Source: Mariaggregatimicrobium sp964498785
GTDB lineage: Bacteria; Zhuqueibacterota; Zhuqueibacteria; Thermofontimicrobiales; Thiofontviventaceae
NCBI GenBank assembly: GCA_964498785.1
Contig: CAZCJL010000012.1
Location: 1 to 64,000 of the forward strand
Length of the DNA stretch: 64,000 nt
Direction of reading: 5' to 3'
The translations under genes and the position numbers were made by a program. Positions 36,171 through 43,677 of this stretch are shown here, in pieces. The notes beneath the pieces are model-generated. The model ran no database searches and was not told where the DNA came from. It worked only from the letters and a program-made list of their open reading frames with translations. Numbering within the stretch: the stretch's first letter is position 1; each line of letters opens with the position of its first letter.

Positions 36171-36453
36171 AAATAATTGACTACACATATTTACAACGGT
36201 TAATGATGTTTGAAACGCGCATAATGTGGTTTCATAAAATAACAATTTGTTGTTAATTTACAACACATATTCAGTGCGGTTGTTGTATTTATGCAACATT
36301 ATTATTCCGCTAACGTATGTATTGTTAGTATATAAAATGATATATATTAATAACTTATCGTTAATTTATGTGCCTACAACTCTTTTGGTATAAATTTTGT
36401 ACCATTACTGAAAAGTGTTTGTTCGTTGAGATTTTTCTTTAGGAGGACGCATC
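36171..36453. other. Intergenic region with tandem dyads
   Basis: This 283-bp region lies upstream of the small secreted peptide gene. It carries two identical-geometry dyads (separate entry) and then an AT-rich stretch suited to a promoter. No gene is seen. Confidence 0.5.
36248..36298. promoter_or_regulatory. Tandem operator-like dyads TGTTG-N8-CAACA
   Basis: TGTTG-TTAATTTA-CAACA at 36248-36265 and TGTTG-TATTTATG-CAACA at 36281-36298 share perfect 5-bp arms and an AT-rich 8-bp core. Their starts are exactly 33 bp apart, about three helical turns, so two dimers would sit on the same DNA face. They lie about 155-205 bp upstream of the secreted peptide start. The binding protein is unknown. 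Confidence 0.5.
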
Positions 36454-36639
36454 ATGAGAAAAATAAAATGGCTCCTAATTCTCGTTCTTTTAATCACAAT
36501 TATTCAGGGGGCAACCTTTACGGTTGCACAGAGTAGCCCAAGAGTAGGGACGTTTATAGAGGCTGATGGAGGTGATCCGACGCCACCACCACCTCCGCCA
36601 CCACCACCGAATTTGGGTTTTGAAACAGACAGGCGATAA
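36454..36639 (+). CDS. Tiny secreted poly-proline peptide
   Basis: The 61-residue precursor has a clear signal peptide (MRKIKWLLILVLLITIIQG, cleavage probably after TVAQ). The mature part is about 35 residues, with TFIEADGGDP, a run of nine prolines and NLGFETDRR. AGGAGGACGCATC before the ATG is a near-ideal ribosome site, and a strong terminator lies about 90 bp after the stop, so it is a real monocistronic gene rather than a chance frame. No family is recognised. Its position just before the motor operon may be coincidental because the terminator separates them. Confidence 0.7.
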   Translation: MRKIKWLLILVLLITIIQGATFTVAQSSPRVGTFIEADGGDPTPPPPPPPPPNLGFETDRR

Positions 36640-36724
36640 ATTATCACATCTTCAGACGCTCATTAACAAAAGTTGCTCTATACCACCACCAGTGAATTTG
36701 TGGGAGCCCTTCCCGCAAAGCCAG

Positions 36725-36757
36725 GCCGACATCATTTTTGATGTCGGCTTCGTTTTT
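36725..36757 (+). terminator. Rho-independent terminator before the motor operon
   Basis: A perfect 10-bp stem, GCCGACATCA (36725-36734) and TGATGTCGGC (36739-36748), with a TTTT loop, is followed by TTCGTTTTT. It ends the transcript of the small secreted peptide and isolates the downstream operon. Confidence 0.92.
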
Positions 36758-36855
36758 ATTACCACATTCCTAAATTTTATCTAAAGGTCATATCCACTTC
36801 GCCGATATTATTTCTATATTATAACATGAAAATCATCACGGATTTGTGAGTTGAA

Positions 36856-38652
36856 ATGACTTCAAGATTAATAACATCGATTCTGTTTTCATTTATATTG
36901 TACAACCCGATTCTTTCGCAAATGATGGAACAGTCGATTTCGCCTGATGATATTGCGCGTTCTATGGAAGCTAATTTGACGTTTGATCTGCAAAATGAAT
37001 TGTATAATTATTTCCCGGATAATAAAATTGCAATCAAAGCAAATATTCGTCTTTATCGCACGTCGTCAGGGCAAATAAACCCTTCGCTTCCTTCGTTACC
37101 AGACATCAGTGATATGAAGAGGTTGCCCGGGCTTCCCATGGTCCCGGACAAACCTGCCAATAGCCGTGAACAGTATAATGCACAACAAATGACTCGGATG
37201 TTTCAGCAGTACTTAACGGAAAGCGGCTACCGCGTTTCTCGCATATCAATCAATGCAATAGTTGATAGCTCACTAAATCGGGATGATATTCTTTTTATCA
37301 GAAAATTAGTGACATTGCGAGCTGGTATCAATCCCGGCCGAGGAGATAGAGTTCACATTGAGGTATTAAAGTTTCCCACAAATCAGAAAAAAGCCACTTT
37401 TCAAATGATGGAAAATCAAACATCATTAAAAGTAGAGGATGATTTTCCGGCAAAGTCCAAAATTGCAATGTGGGGCTTTATCGCATTGGCATTATTTTTA
37501 GGAGCAATTATTATTTACTTAATTTACAAAAATCGCGGACAGCCAGTATTACAACAGAGACCGCGAAACCAAATAAATCAAACAACAGTGCCAAACAAAC
37601 TGACATCAAATAAAAAAAAGCCTAATCAATCGAATTCACCAACAGTGACCGAATATTTAATAGGCGCACCAGTTGCTTCTGCTAAAGTGTTTAAAAGCTG
37701 GATAGACGATCTCGAAACCAAAGGTATTGAAAAAACGGCATTTTTACTAAAACATATTTCGCCAGAATTGGTTGATATGTATGAACCGCATCTTGGTACT
37801 GTTAATTGTGGGAAAATCAGGATGATGATGAGTAAAATAAACAGGCCGATTCCCCAAAATATATTAGCAGAAATACGCTGTAAGTTTGACCATGATTTTA
37901 AATTACTTGCGTTAAAAAATACCTCTTCTAAAAATGAAGAAGACCTGTTTGCATTTATATTTCAACTAACAGATGATCAGCTTATTCATTTGATGAAAAA
38001 TATTGAACCTGGATTAGCGGCAATAATCGTTGCGCAATTACAGCCAGAGCGAGGTGCGAGTCTGATAAAAAAGTTTGAAAAAGGATTTCAAAAAGATATT
38101 TTTCTATCGTTGAGTAAAATCGAAAAAATACCGCTAAAAATGTATAAAGCAATGGCGCATCGATTAGCAAATAAAGCGCAAAAGGTGGCAAATATGAAAT
38201 ATGTCACCGCTGATGTCGTGGACACCACAGTAAATTTACTGGATCAATTTGATGAAGGAGCCCAGCGTGATATTCTGAATCATTTAAAGTGTAATGATTT
38301 GAAATTTGCAGGTCGAGTTCACAAAAAGTATATTAAGTTTTCTGATGTCATTAATTTACCAAATCCTGAGTTGCGGGAGATTTTCCGAACAGCGGATCGT
38401 GATGTTATCGCAGCTTCTATTGTTGATTTAACCGAGACAGACATCGATAGAATAATTACAGCACTACCAGCAAAAATGGGAGATATGGTACGCAGCTCAT
38501 TGAATATGAAAAAATTTGCCCCTGAATCAGAAATCGAAGAAGCGAAGCGAAAATTAGTGCGAACTGCGCGCAATCGTTTTATCAAAAGAAATAAAAAGCC
38601 AGGGTACGGTAAGAATATAAAAGGAATGCCACAAATCATAATGGAAGATTAG
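36856..38652 (+). CDS. FliF-FliG fusion protein (minimal membrane ring plus rotor)
   Basis: This 598-residue protein joins flagellar ring and rotor parts in one chain. Residues 1-21 are a signal/first membrane segment. Residues 115-175 resemble the ring-building motif 3 of FliF (YRVSRISINAIVDSSLNRDD, then GINPGRGDRVHIEV). Residues 203-225 are a membrane helix. After a Lys/Asn/Pro-rich linker (230-262), residues 265-575 resemble FliG. The middle-domain pattern (IEPGLAAIIVAQLQPERGA, cf. EHPQTIALILAHLPPEKAA) and the C-terminal domain (LLDQFDEGAQRDILNHL, YIKFSDVINLPNPELREIF, EEAKRKLVRTARNRF) are recognisable. RBM1 and RBM2 of FliF are missing. Among E. coli torque residues, by eye only R281 seems conserved (Lys540); the D288/D289 pair is Ser-Ser. 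It heads an operon with motA and motB. Domain calls are by eye, without a profile search. Confidence 0.72.
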   Translation: MTSRLITSILFSFILYNPILSQMMEQSISPDDIARSMEANLTFDLQNELYNYFPDNKIAIKANIRLYRTSSGQINPSLPSLPDISDMKRLPGLPMVPDKPANSREQYNAQQMTRMFQQYLTESGYRVSRISINAIVDSSLNRDDILFIRKLVTLRAGINPGRGDRVHIEVLKFPTNQKKATFQMMENQTSLKVEDDFPAKSKIAMWGFIALALFLGAIIIYLIYKNRGQPVLQQRPRNQINQTTVPNKLTSNKKKPNQSNSPTVTEYLIGAPVASAKVFKSWIDDLETKGIEKTAFLLKHISPELVDMYEPHLGTVNCGKIRMMMSKINRPIPQNILAEIRCKFDHDFKLLALKNTSSKNEEDLFAFIFQLTDDQLIHLMKNIEPGLAAIIVAQLQPERGASLIKKFEKGFQKDIFLSLSKIEKIPLKMYKAMAHRLANKAQKVANMKYVTADVVDTTVNLLDQFDEGAQRDILNHLKCNDLKFAGRVHKKYIKFSDVINLPNPELREIFRTADRDVIAASIVDLTETDIDRIITALPAKMGDMVRSSLNMKKFAPESEIEEAKRKLVRTARNRFIKRNKKPGYGKNIKGMPQIIMED

Positions 38653-38653
38653 A

Positions 38654-39784
38654 ATGATGTTAAATTTTTTTAAATATATTTTGATTTCTATATGCATTGT
38701 TGTTAATGCTGCATTTTGTACTAACCCCGATAAAAAAACGATTGATGAAGCGCATATTGTTGTTTTCCTAAACAGATTGTTTAGCGATATTTCCGAAGAT
38801 ATTTTTGAAATTGAAGGGAAAGCTAACCGTATAGCAATCTACAACATTAAAATGGATCGGAGTGCCTTTAGTCTTCAACTTAGCAATTATATTGAAGGAA
38901 GGTTGCATCAAATTTTTCAAGAGGCAGCAGGAATAACCCTGGTGAATTTACCACGATTAAACGGTATTAAAATTAGTTCATCGGATACATCGTTCCAAAT
39001 AGTGAATACCGTACCTTCGCTAACCGAATTGTGGAAAATCGGACGTAATTTAAATGTGGAGGCATTTCTCGAGGGAGAATGTAGTTATATTCCACAATTA
39101 GGAGTTGCATTGAATTTGCGGATTTCAAAAACCGGGAGTGCGAGTATACTCTGGGCAAAAACCTATACTGTTTATGCAGAAGATGTGATCCCTGAAAAAT
39201 ATCCGCCACCAACTACGTTTTTCCTTAATTTAGGATTGGAAACATTTCATCTAAATTATGATAAAAACGATATCATAAAACAGAATTTTAATGGTATGTT
39301 AACATACCATACTCTGGATTTTGGCATTATGCAATATATTGAAAGTCAGCGTCATTTCCGGTACGAAGTACGATTGGGAATTGCTTTTCTAAATAATGGC
39401 ATTCCGCTAAATTCCGATCAATTCAAAGAAAATACGTTTTATGGAGAGGTGACAAGGCGTAATAGATTTCCAGCGCCGGTTTCATTCCGATTTCAAACAC
39501 TCTTATATACGGGATTGATAGCAAAAGAGACCGCAGAATACTCAGATTGGCTTTCGTTGTATATTTCATTTATCAGAAATTTTGCAGAAAAAACACCAGA
39601 CTTTAATTGTGTTGGCGTCGGTTTACGAAGTGATATTAGTGAGAATTTTTCTCTGTCTACTGGCCTTTCATTTGTTTTGGCAAATGAATTTAATTCAATT
39701 CCTTTAAAAAACAGCGACCAACTTTTAAAATTAAATTTGAATGGATTACAATATCATTTAATGTTGATACAATATGCATTCTAA
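38654..39784 (+). CDS. FlgO-like domain plus outer-membrane barrel protein
   Basis: The 376-residue protein has a signal peptide (FKYILISICIVVNAAFCT). Residues 40-180 resemble FlgO, an outer-membrane protein associated with flagella (IAIYNIKMDRSAFSLQLSNY, then LWKIGRNLNVEAFLEGEC, LNLRISKTGSASILWAKTY). Residues 190-376 alternate polar and aromatic residues and end in QYAF, as in a small outer-membrane beta barrel of about eight strands. The Cys in AAFCT is not in a good lipobox. It starts one base after the FliF-FliG gene stops, so translation is coupled. I infer an outer-membrane anchor or bushing for the motor. The FlgO likeness is moderate. Confidence 0.65.
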   Translation: MMLNFFKYILISICIVVNAAFCTNPDKKTIDEAHIVVFLNRLFSDISEDIFEIEGKANRIAIYNIKMDRSAFSLQLSNYIEGRLHQIFQEAAGITLVNLPRLNGIKISSSDTSFQIVNTVPSLTELWKIGRNLNVEAFLEGECSYIPQLGVALNLRISKTGSASILWAKTYTVYAEDVIPEKYPPPTTFFLNLGLETFHLNYDKNDIIKQNFNGMLTYHTLDFGIMQYIESQRHFRYEVRLGIAFLNNGIPLNSDQFKENTFYGEVTRRNRFPAPVSFRFQTLLYTGLIAKETAEYSDWLSLYISFIRNFAEKTPDFNCVGVGLRSDISENFSLSTGLSFVLANEFNSIPLKNSDQLLKLNLNGLQYHLMLIQYAF

Positions 39785-39796
39785 AAGGTGATCCTC

Positions 39797-40426
39797 GTGG
39801 GAAAAATTATTTGGACGATAGTAATATGTTTGCTGGCGTTACATTGCAACACATCTCGCTACAGCGATTCGCAGATTGCGGAAGCTTATAAAAGCGAGTC
39901 CGATGTGCAACGGAAGAAAACTTCTGTCGCTCATGTTAAAGATTCATCCGGGAACGAAAAAACGCTAAGTTATCCATATTTAACAATCCGTTTTAAACAG
40001 CACGATACAGAAATGGAAATGATTGTTGATCCGTTGGAAACGAATGTGCAGATTGATTTACAACGCACGCGCGGAAGTTCGCTCGAAATAAGCCCGGATT
40101 CGACAGAAAAAGATACATCTGGTGTAAACGTTTTTGATGAATCAGAAACAAAAAGTCAAACAATGGCCGAAAGCGCAACGGATGATATCTTATCTGATTT
40201 GAATCGAGCGCAGTCCTATTTTTATGAGGGCGATTACCCTCGGGCTTTGCAGGAAGTGAAGAAATCTATTCATAAAAAGCCGACTGCATCTGCTTATGCA
40301 TTGGGAGGTTCGATATTTTACATGAACGGCGAAACTGATAAAGCGATACGCGCCTGGGAAACTGCATTAAAAATGAATCCGGAGATGACAGATGTTAAAA
40401 ATATTCTGAGACAGGTGGAAAAGTGA
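39797..40426 (+). CDS. TPR-containing lipoprotein of the motor operon
   Basis: The 209-residue protein starts, by my choice, at GTG 39797 because AAGGTGATCCTC precedes it; a GTG at 39788 is the alternative. The signal peptide ends in lipobox LLALHC, so the mature protein is lipid-anchored. A polar region (30-130) follows. Residues 135-205 form two tetratricopeptide repeats (YFYEGDYPRALQEVKKSI, YMNGETDKAIRAWETALKM). Its stop overlaps the motA start by 4 bp. It may act as an assembly or pilotin-like factor for the envelope-spanning machine; that is inference. Confidence 0.8.
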   Translation: MGKIIWTIVICLLALHCNTSRYSDSQIAEAYKSESDVQRKKTSVAHVKDSSGNEKTLSYPYLTIRFKQHDTEMEMIVDPLETNVQIDLQRTRGSSLEISPDSTEKDTSGVNVFDESETKSQTMAESATDDILSDLNRAQSYFYEGDYPRALQEVKKSIHKKPTASAYALGGSIFYMNGETDKAIRAWETALKMNPEMTDVKNILRQVEK

Positions 40427-41190
40427 TTACAATTCTTGGAATTATTTCCGGTATTATACTGATTGGTATTGGAATAAAAAGCAGCGGAACTCCTGCTGCA
40501 ATCTTCATTAATCCAACAGGCCTTGCAATTGTTTTGGGCGGGACTGTAGCCGCGACACTCATCTCATTTCCGTTTCAGGAAGTATTAAGAGCGTTCCGGT
40601 CGTACCTTATTATTTTCCGCTCTGGATCGCACGATTATGTGCAAGCAATAAAATACCTTGTTCTGAATATTGAAAAATATAACAATCATGGTCTTTCATC
40701 ATTTGAAGAATTTCATCGCCCGCAAAAAAAATTGTGGATCTTTAATGATGGTATTCAATTGATGATTAATGGTTACAATAAAGAAGAAGTGAAACAAGTG
40801 CTGGAAGATCAGATACGATGGAAATTTAAACGCGAACAAAAACAAAACCAGTTATTTGCAACGATGGCAAAATTTGCTCCTGCTTTTGGTATGATTGGCA
40901 CCCTGATTGGCTTAATTAAAATGTTGGTCACAATGTCCTCCGGTCCAGAACATGTGGGGCAGGGGCTGGCGATTGCATTAACAACTACTTTTTACGGATT
41001 ATTATTGGCGAATATGTTTTTTAACCCAATTTCTGAAAAAATTCGGGAGCAAAGTGAAAATAACCTTTTGCTTGAGACAATGCAATTAGAAACGTTAATG
41101 ATGATGTTTGATAATAGCAATCACATTTATGCACAGGACAAATTAGCGTCTTATATTAGCGCCGGACAGCGAAAGAAATTAGTGAAATAG
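40423..41190 (+). CDS. motA: MotA-family stator protein
   Basis: The 255-residue protein has four membrane helices (about 2-20, 28-48, 150-170, 185-205) and a cytoplasmic loop between the second and third, as in MotA. The conserved proline regions are present: FAPAFGMIGTLIGLIKML, with Pro153 matching the MotA Pro173 site, and LLLANMFFNPI with Pro202. The loop carries a charged stretch (about 120-140, EEVKQVLEDQIRWKFKREQK) where MotA contacts FliG. Start is GTG, overlapping the lipoprotein gene. With MotB it forms the ion-driven torque generator. Its nearest partner here is the FliF-FliG fusion rather than a full flagellar cluster. Confidence 0.92.
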   Translation: MITILGIISGIILIGIGIKSSGTPAAIFINPTGLAIVLGGTVAATLISFPFQEVLRAFRSYLIIFRSGSHDYVQAIKYLVLNIEKYNNHGLSSFEEFHRPQKKLWIFNDGIQLMINGYNKEEVKQVLEDQIRWKFKREQKQNQLFATMAKFAPAFGMIGTLIGLIKMLVTMSSGPEHVGQGLAIALTTTFYGLLLANMFFNPISEKIREQSENNLLLETMQLETLMMMFDNSNHIYAQDKLASYISAGQRKKLVK

Positions 41191-41196
41191 AAGAAC

Positions 41197-41835
41197 ATGG
41201 AAATTGATGTTTCAAAATTTGATAAATCTACGAATCCGGATGAAAAGAATCATTGGCTTTTGTCATATAGTGATATGGTAACCTTATTGTTATGTTTTTT
41301 TGCGCTGTTCTTTGCAATCTCCCGGGTGGATACTGTTAAATACGAAATGCTTACCGAGTATTTCGATCAATCATCAAAAATGCCTTTGCACGAACTGCAG
41401 ACGCAAATGAAGGCGTTAATTGAAAAACATAATCTCCGAAATAAAGTTGATGTAAAATTGACACAAGATGGGCTGGAATTAAATTTTCAGGATAAAATAT
41501 TGTTTGATTCCGGACAGGCAGAATTAAAAGAAGAGGCTTTTCCAATTTTAAGTGCAATAGCAAATATTTTGCGCACCTCGTCAGTCAGGACGCGGAAAAT
41601 TCAGGTTGCAGGACATACGGATACAGTACCCATTAACAAAGATTCTATCTATCCGTCTAATTGGGAATTAAGCACTGCAAGAGCATCCCGGGTTATCCGC
41701 TATTTTTTAGACCATCACTTTGAAAAGGAAAGATTTGAGGCAGTTGGATATGCGGATACAAAATTAAAGGTTCAGGAGTCCATCGATAATAAGGGAGTTG
41801 CTGTAAATCGGCGAGTGGTGTTATTGATAAAGTAA
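41197..41835 (+). CDS. motB: MotB-family stator protein with OmpA peptidoglycan-binding domain
   Basis: The 212-residue protein has one N-terminal membrane helix containing the ion-binding acid Asp26 in HWLLSYSDMVTLLL, equivalent to Asp32 of E. coli MotB. A plug/linker region follows, then an OmpA-like domain (about 95-212) with FDSGQAELKEEA, VAGHTDTVPI and NWELSTARASRVIRYF for peptidoglycan binding. It is shorter than E. coli MotB. It begins 6 bp after motA and ends the operon, converging with the RelA-like gene 13 bp away. Proton or sodium use cannot be decided by eye. Confidence 0.93.
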   Translation: MEIDVSKFDKSTNPDEKNHWLLSYSDMVTLLLCFFALFFAISRVDTVKYEMLTEYFDQSSKMPLHELQTQMKALIEKHNLRNKVDVKLTQDGLELNFQDKILFDSGQAELKEEAFPILSAIANILRTSSVRTRKIQVAGHTDTVPINKDSIYPSNWELSTARASRVIRYFLDHHFEKERFEAVGYADTKLKVQESIDNKGVAVNRRVVLLIK

Positions 41836-41848
41836 TTGAAAGAAATAC

Positions 41849-43435
41849 TCACATCGTTTTCCATTCCTTAATCTCAACAATATCGGTATTTTGAAGATGA
41901 TAGTCTAACGGCACCTGTTTCCCATTCACATTCGCGATATAGTTGTCTTTTTTTGCTTTTACTATCTCCCCGAATTCTGTATGTAATTTTATTGCAAAAT
42001 CCAGGGGAGTTGCATTCATATTTAATTCAAGGATTTCTCCTTCCGGTGTGAGTACGAAACACGAGTTTTTCAAGGTTGAATCAATACCTGCTTTTTGATT
42101 GCCATTTTCATTCTCAATAAATACACGTTTCATCCGACTCCAAAATGACTTATTTTTTTTAATAGAAATGGCGTTTGATTTGTTTGGTTCTTTATAAATC
42201 CAATGAGATGCTGCGCCGTACATTGCGTCTTCATGCATTCGTCTGGTTCGGATTTGCACTTCGAGTGTAAGCTCTTTATCAATAATTCCATTTTTTTCAC
42301 AAACCACAGTTGTGTGAATGGAGCGATAATTGTTATTCTTGGGATTTTTTATCCAATCAACAAACAATTTACCGTCATCATATATTCCAGGTATTGGTTT
42401 CCACAGTGAGTGCAAGTTTTTTAACACATGGTAGCATTTTTTCGTATTTTCACTTTCACTGTCTCCGTCAATAATAATACGAATGCCCAATAAATCATTC
42501 ATTTCGTTGAGATTGAACTTTCGCTGAAGCATTTTTTTGTAGACACTATAAATGTGTTTTGCTCTTCCTTCAACAGCGGCATGAATGTTTAATTTTTTTA
42601 CACGTTCTTGGATACACTTTCCCACTTTCTCTAAATACGACTCCCGACTAGCGCGGTTGTGCTGAATAAATCTACAGATTTCATCGTATTTTGCAGGATG
42701 TAAAATACGAAACGCTGCATCCTCCAATTGCCATTTAATATGCCCAACTCCCAGATAATCTGCCAACTTAGCATGGATATTTAGCGTTTCGTGGGCAATA
42801 TTTTCCTTCAGATAATTATCAATTTTGAGTAGCGGATACATCTCATCATGGAAGCATTTTAGCACAGCCAGACGATCTACTAATTTGATAAGGATCGCTT
42901 CGATGGAATTCGTGCTTGCTAAAAAACATTTGCGATGGTTTTCGAGCTGTTCTTCGTGCGAAATGCTTGATTGAAGCCGAATTTCTTCTTCGTTATAAAT
43001 TGCCCGAATTTGAATTTTATCAAAAACATCCCTGACAAATTTATAATTGTGGCGTTTGTCTAATCGCCAGGGCATAATGATTTCAAGCTTGGCAAGTCTG
43101 CTTATATCACTTAGAAGTTCAAGGTTAGCGTGTAAAAATTGTTTAATGAACGTCCTTTTTATATTTTTCGGTGCATTTTTTAATTGGGAAATGTTATAAA
43201 GAGCACCAACTGTAAGATTGTCTGTCGGAAAATTAATTTTATGTAAAAAATACGTCGTATATATGGCAATTCGATGGTGAAAATTGATTAATTCATCTGT
43301 AAAATCTCTGTCATTTAGATCCAGAAAAAAAGAATCAATTGATTCGATTAATGTTTTGAGTGTTTCCTCCTGATACAATTCTTTGAGGTTTTCGTCTAAA
43401 TGATAAAGAAGCCAACTCTCACGGATGCGTCTCAT
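41849..43435 (-). CDS. RelA/SpoT-type (p)ppGpp synthetase with degenerate HD domain
   Basis: The 528-residue protein makes the alarmone (p)ppGpp. The N-terminal hydrolase region (about 30-220) is degenerate: the His-Asp pair is Tyr80-Asn81 (GALYNISQL), so hydrolysis is unlikely. The synthetase domain is intact, with GRAKHIYSVYKKM (290-302), LLGIRIIIDGD, NNNYRSIHTT (367-376) and EVQIRTRRMHEDAMYG (392 on). A TGS domain (458-522, CFVLTPEGEILEL) follows, and the usual ACT and zinc-finger parts are missing. It is therefore shorter than typical RelA (about 740). It is convergent with motB; no terminator separates them. A bifunctional SpoT would have to be elsewhere. Confidence 0.88.
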   Translation of the reverse strand: MRRIRESWLLYHLDENLKELYQEETLKTLIESIDSFFLDLNDRDFTDELINFHHRIAIYTTYFLHKINFPTDNLTVGALYNISQLKNAPKNIKRTFIKQFLHANLELLSDISRLAKLEIIMPWRLDKRHNYKFVRDVFDKIQIRAIYNEEEIRLQSSISHEEQLENHRKCFLASTNSIEAILIKLVDRLAVLKCFHDEMYPLLKIDNYLKENIAHETLNIHAKLADYLGVGHIKWQLEDAAFRILHPAKYDEICRFIQHNRASRESYLEKVGKCIQERVKKLNIHAAVEGRAKHIYSVYKKMLQRKFNLNEMNDLLGIRIIIDGDSESENTKKCYHVLKNLHSLWKPIPGIYDDGKLFVDWIKNPKNNNYRSIHTTVVCEKNGIIDKELTLEVQIRTRRMHEDAMYGAASHWIYKEPNKSNAISIKKNKSFWSRMKRVFIENENGNQKAGIDSTLKNSCFVLTPEGEILELNMNATPLDFAIKLHTEFGEIVKAKKDNYIANVNGKQVPLDYHLQNTDIVEIKEWKTM

Positions 43436-43677
43436 AGTTCATTTTAGATGGTTTGAGTGGATAGATGTTTGTGATTTTGTTGTTAAATATACAAACATCA
43501 TACCATTTTCGATTAATATTAAGAGTTAATTATTAAAAAATTATAGGATTTAAAGTTAGTTACCTTATTGAAATTCAGAGATTAATAAATAATAATAATT
43601 TGCTGTTTATTCATATCTTAAATAAGATATGACTTTTTTAATCAAATCCAAAATAATTTTTATTAACAAATGTGATA

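Noticed and set aside
36384..36402. Second sigma-54-like promoter (TTGGTATAAATTTTGTACC) before the secreted peptide gene
   Set aside because: The -12 element reads TTTGT rather than TTGC, and the -24 element has two further mismatches.
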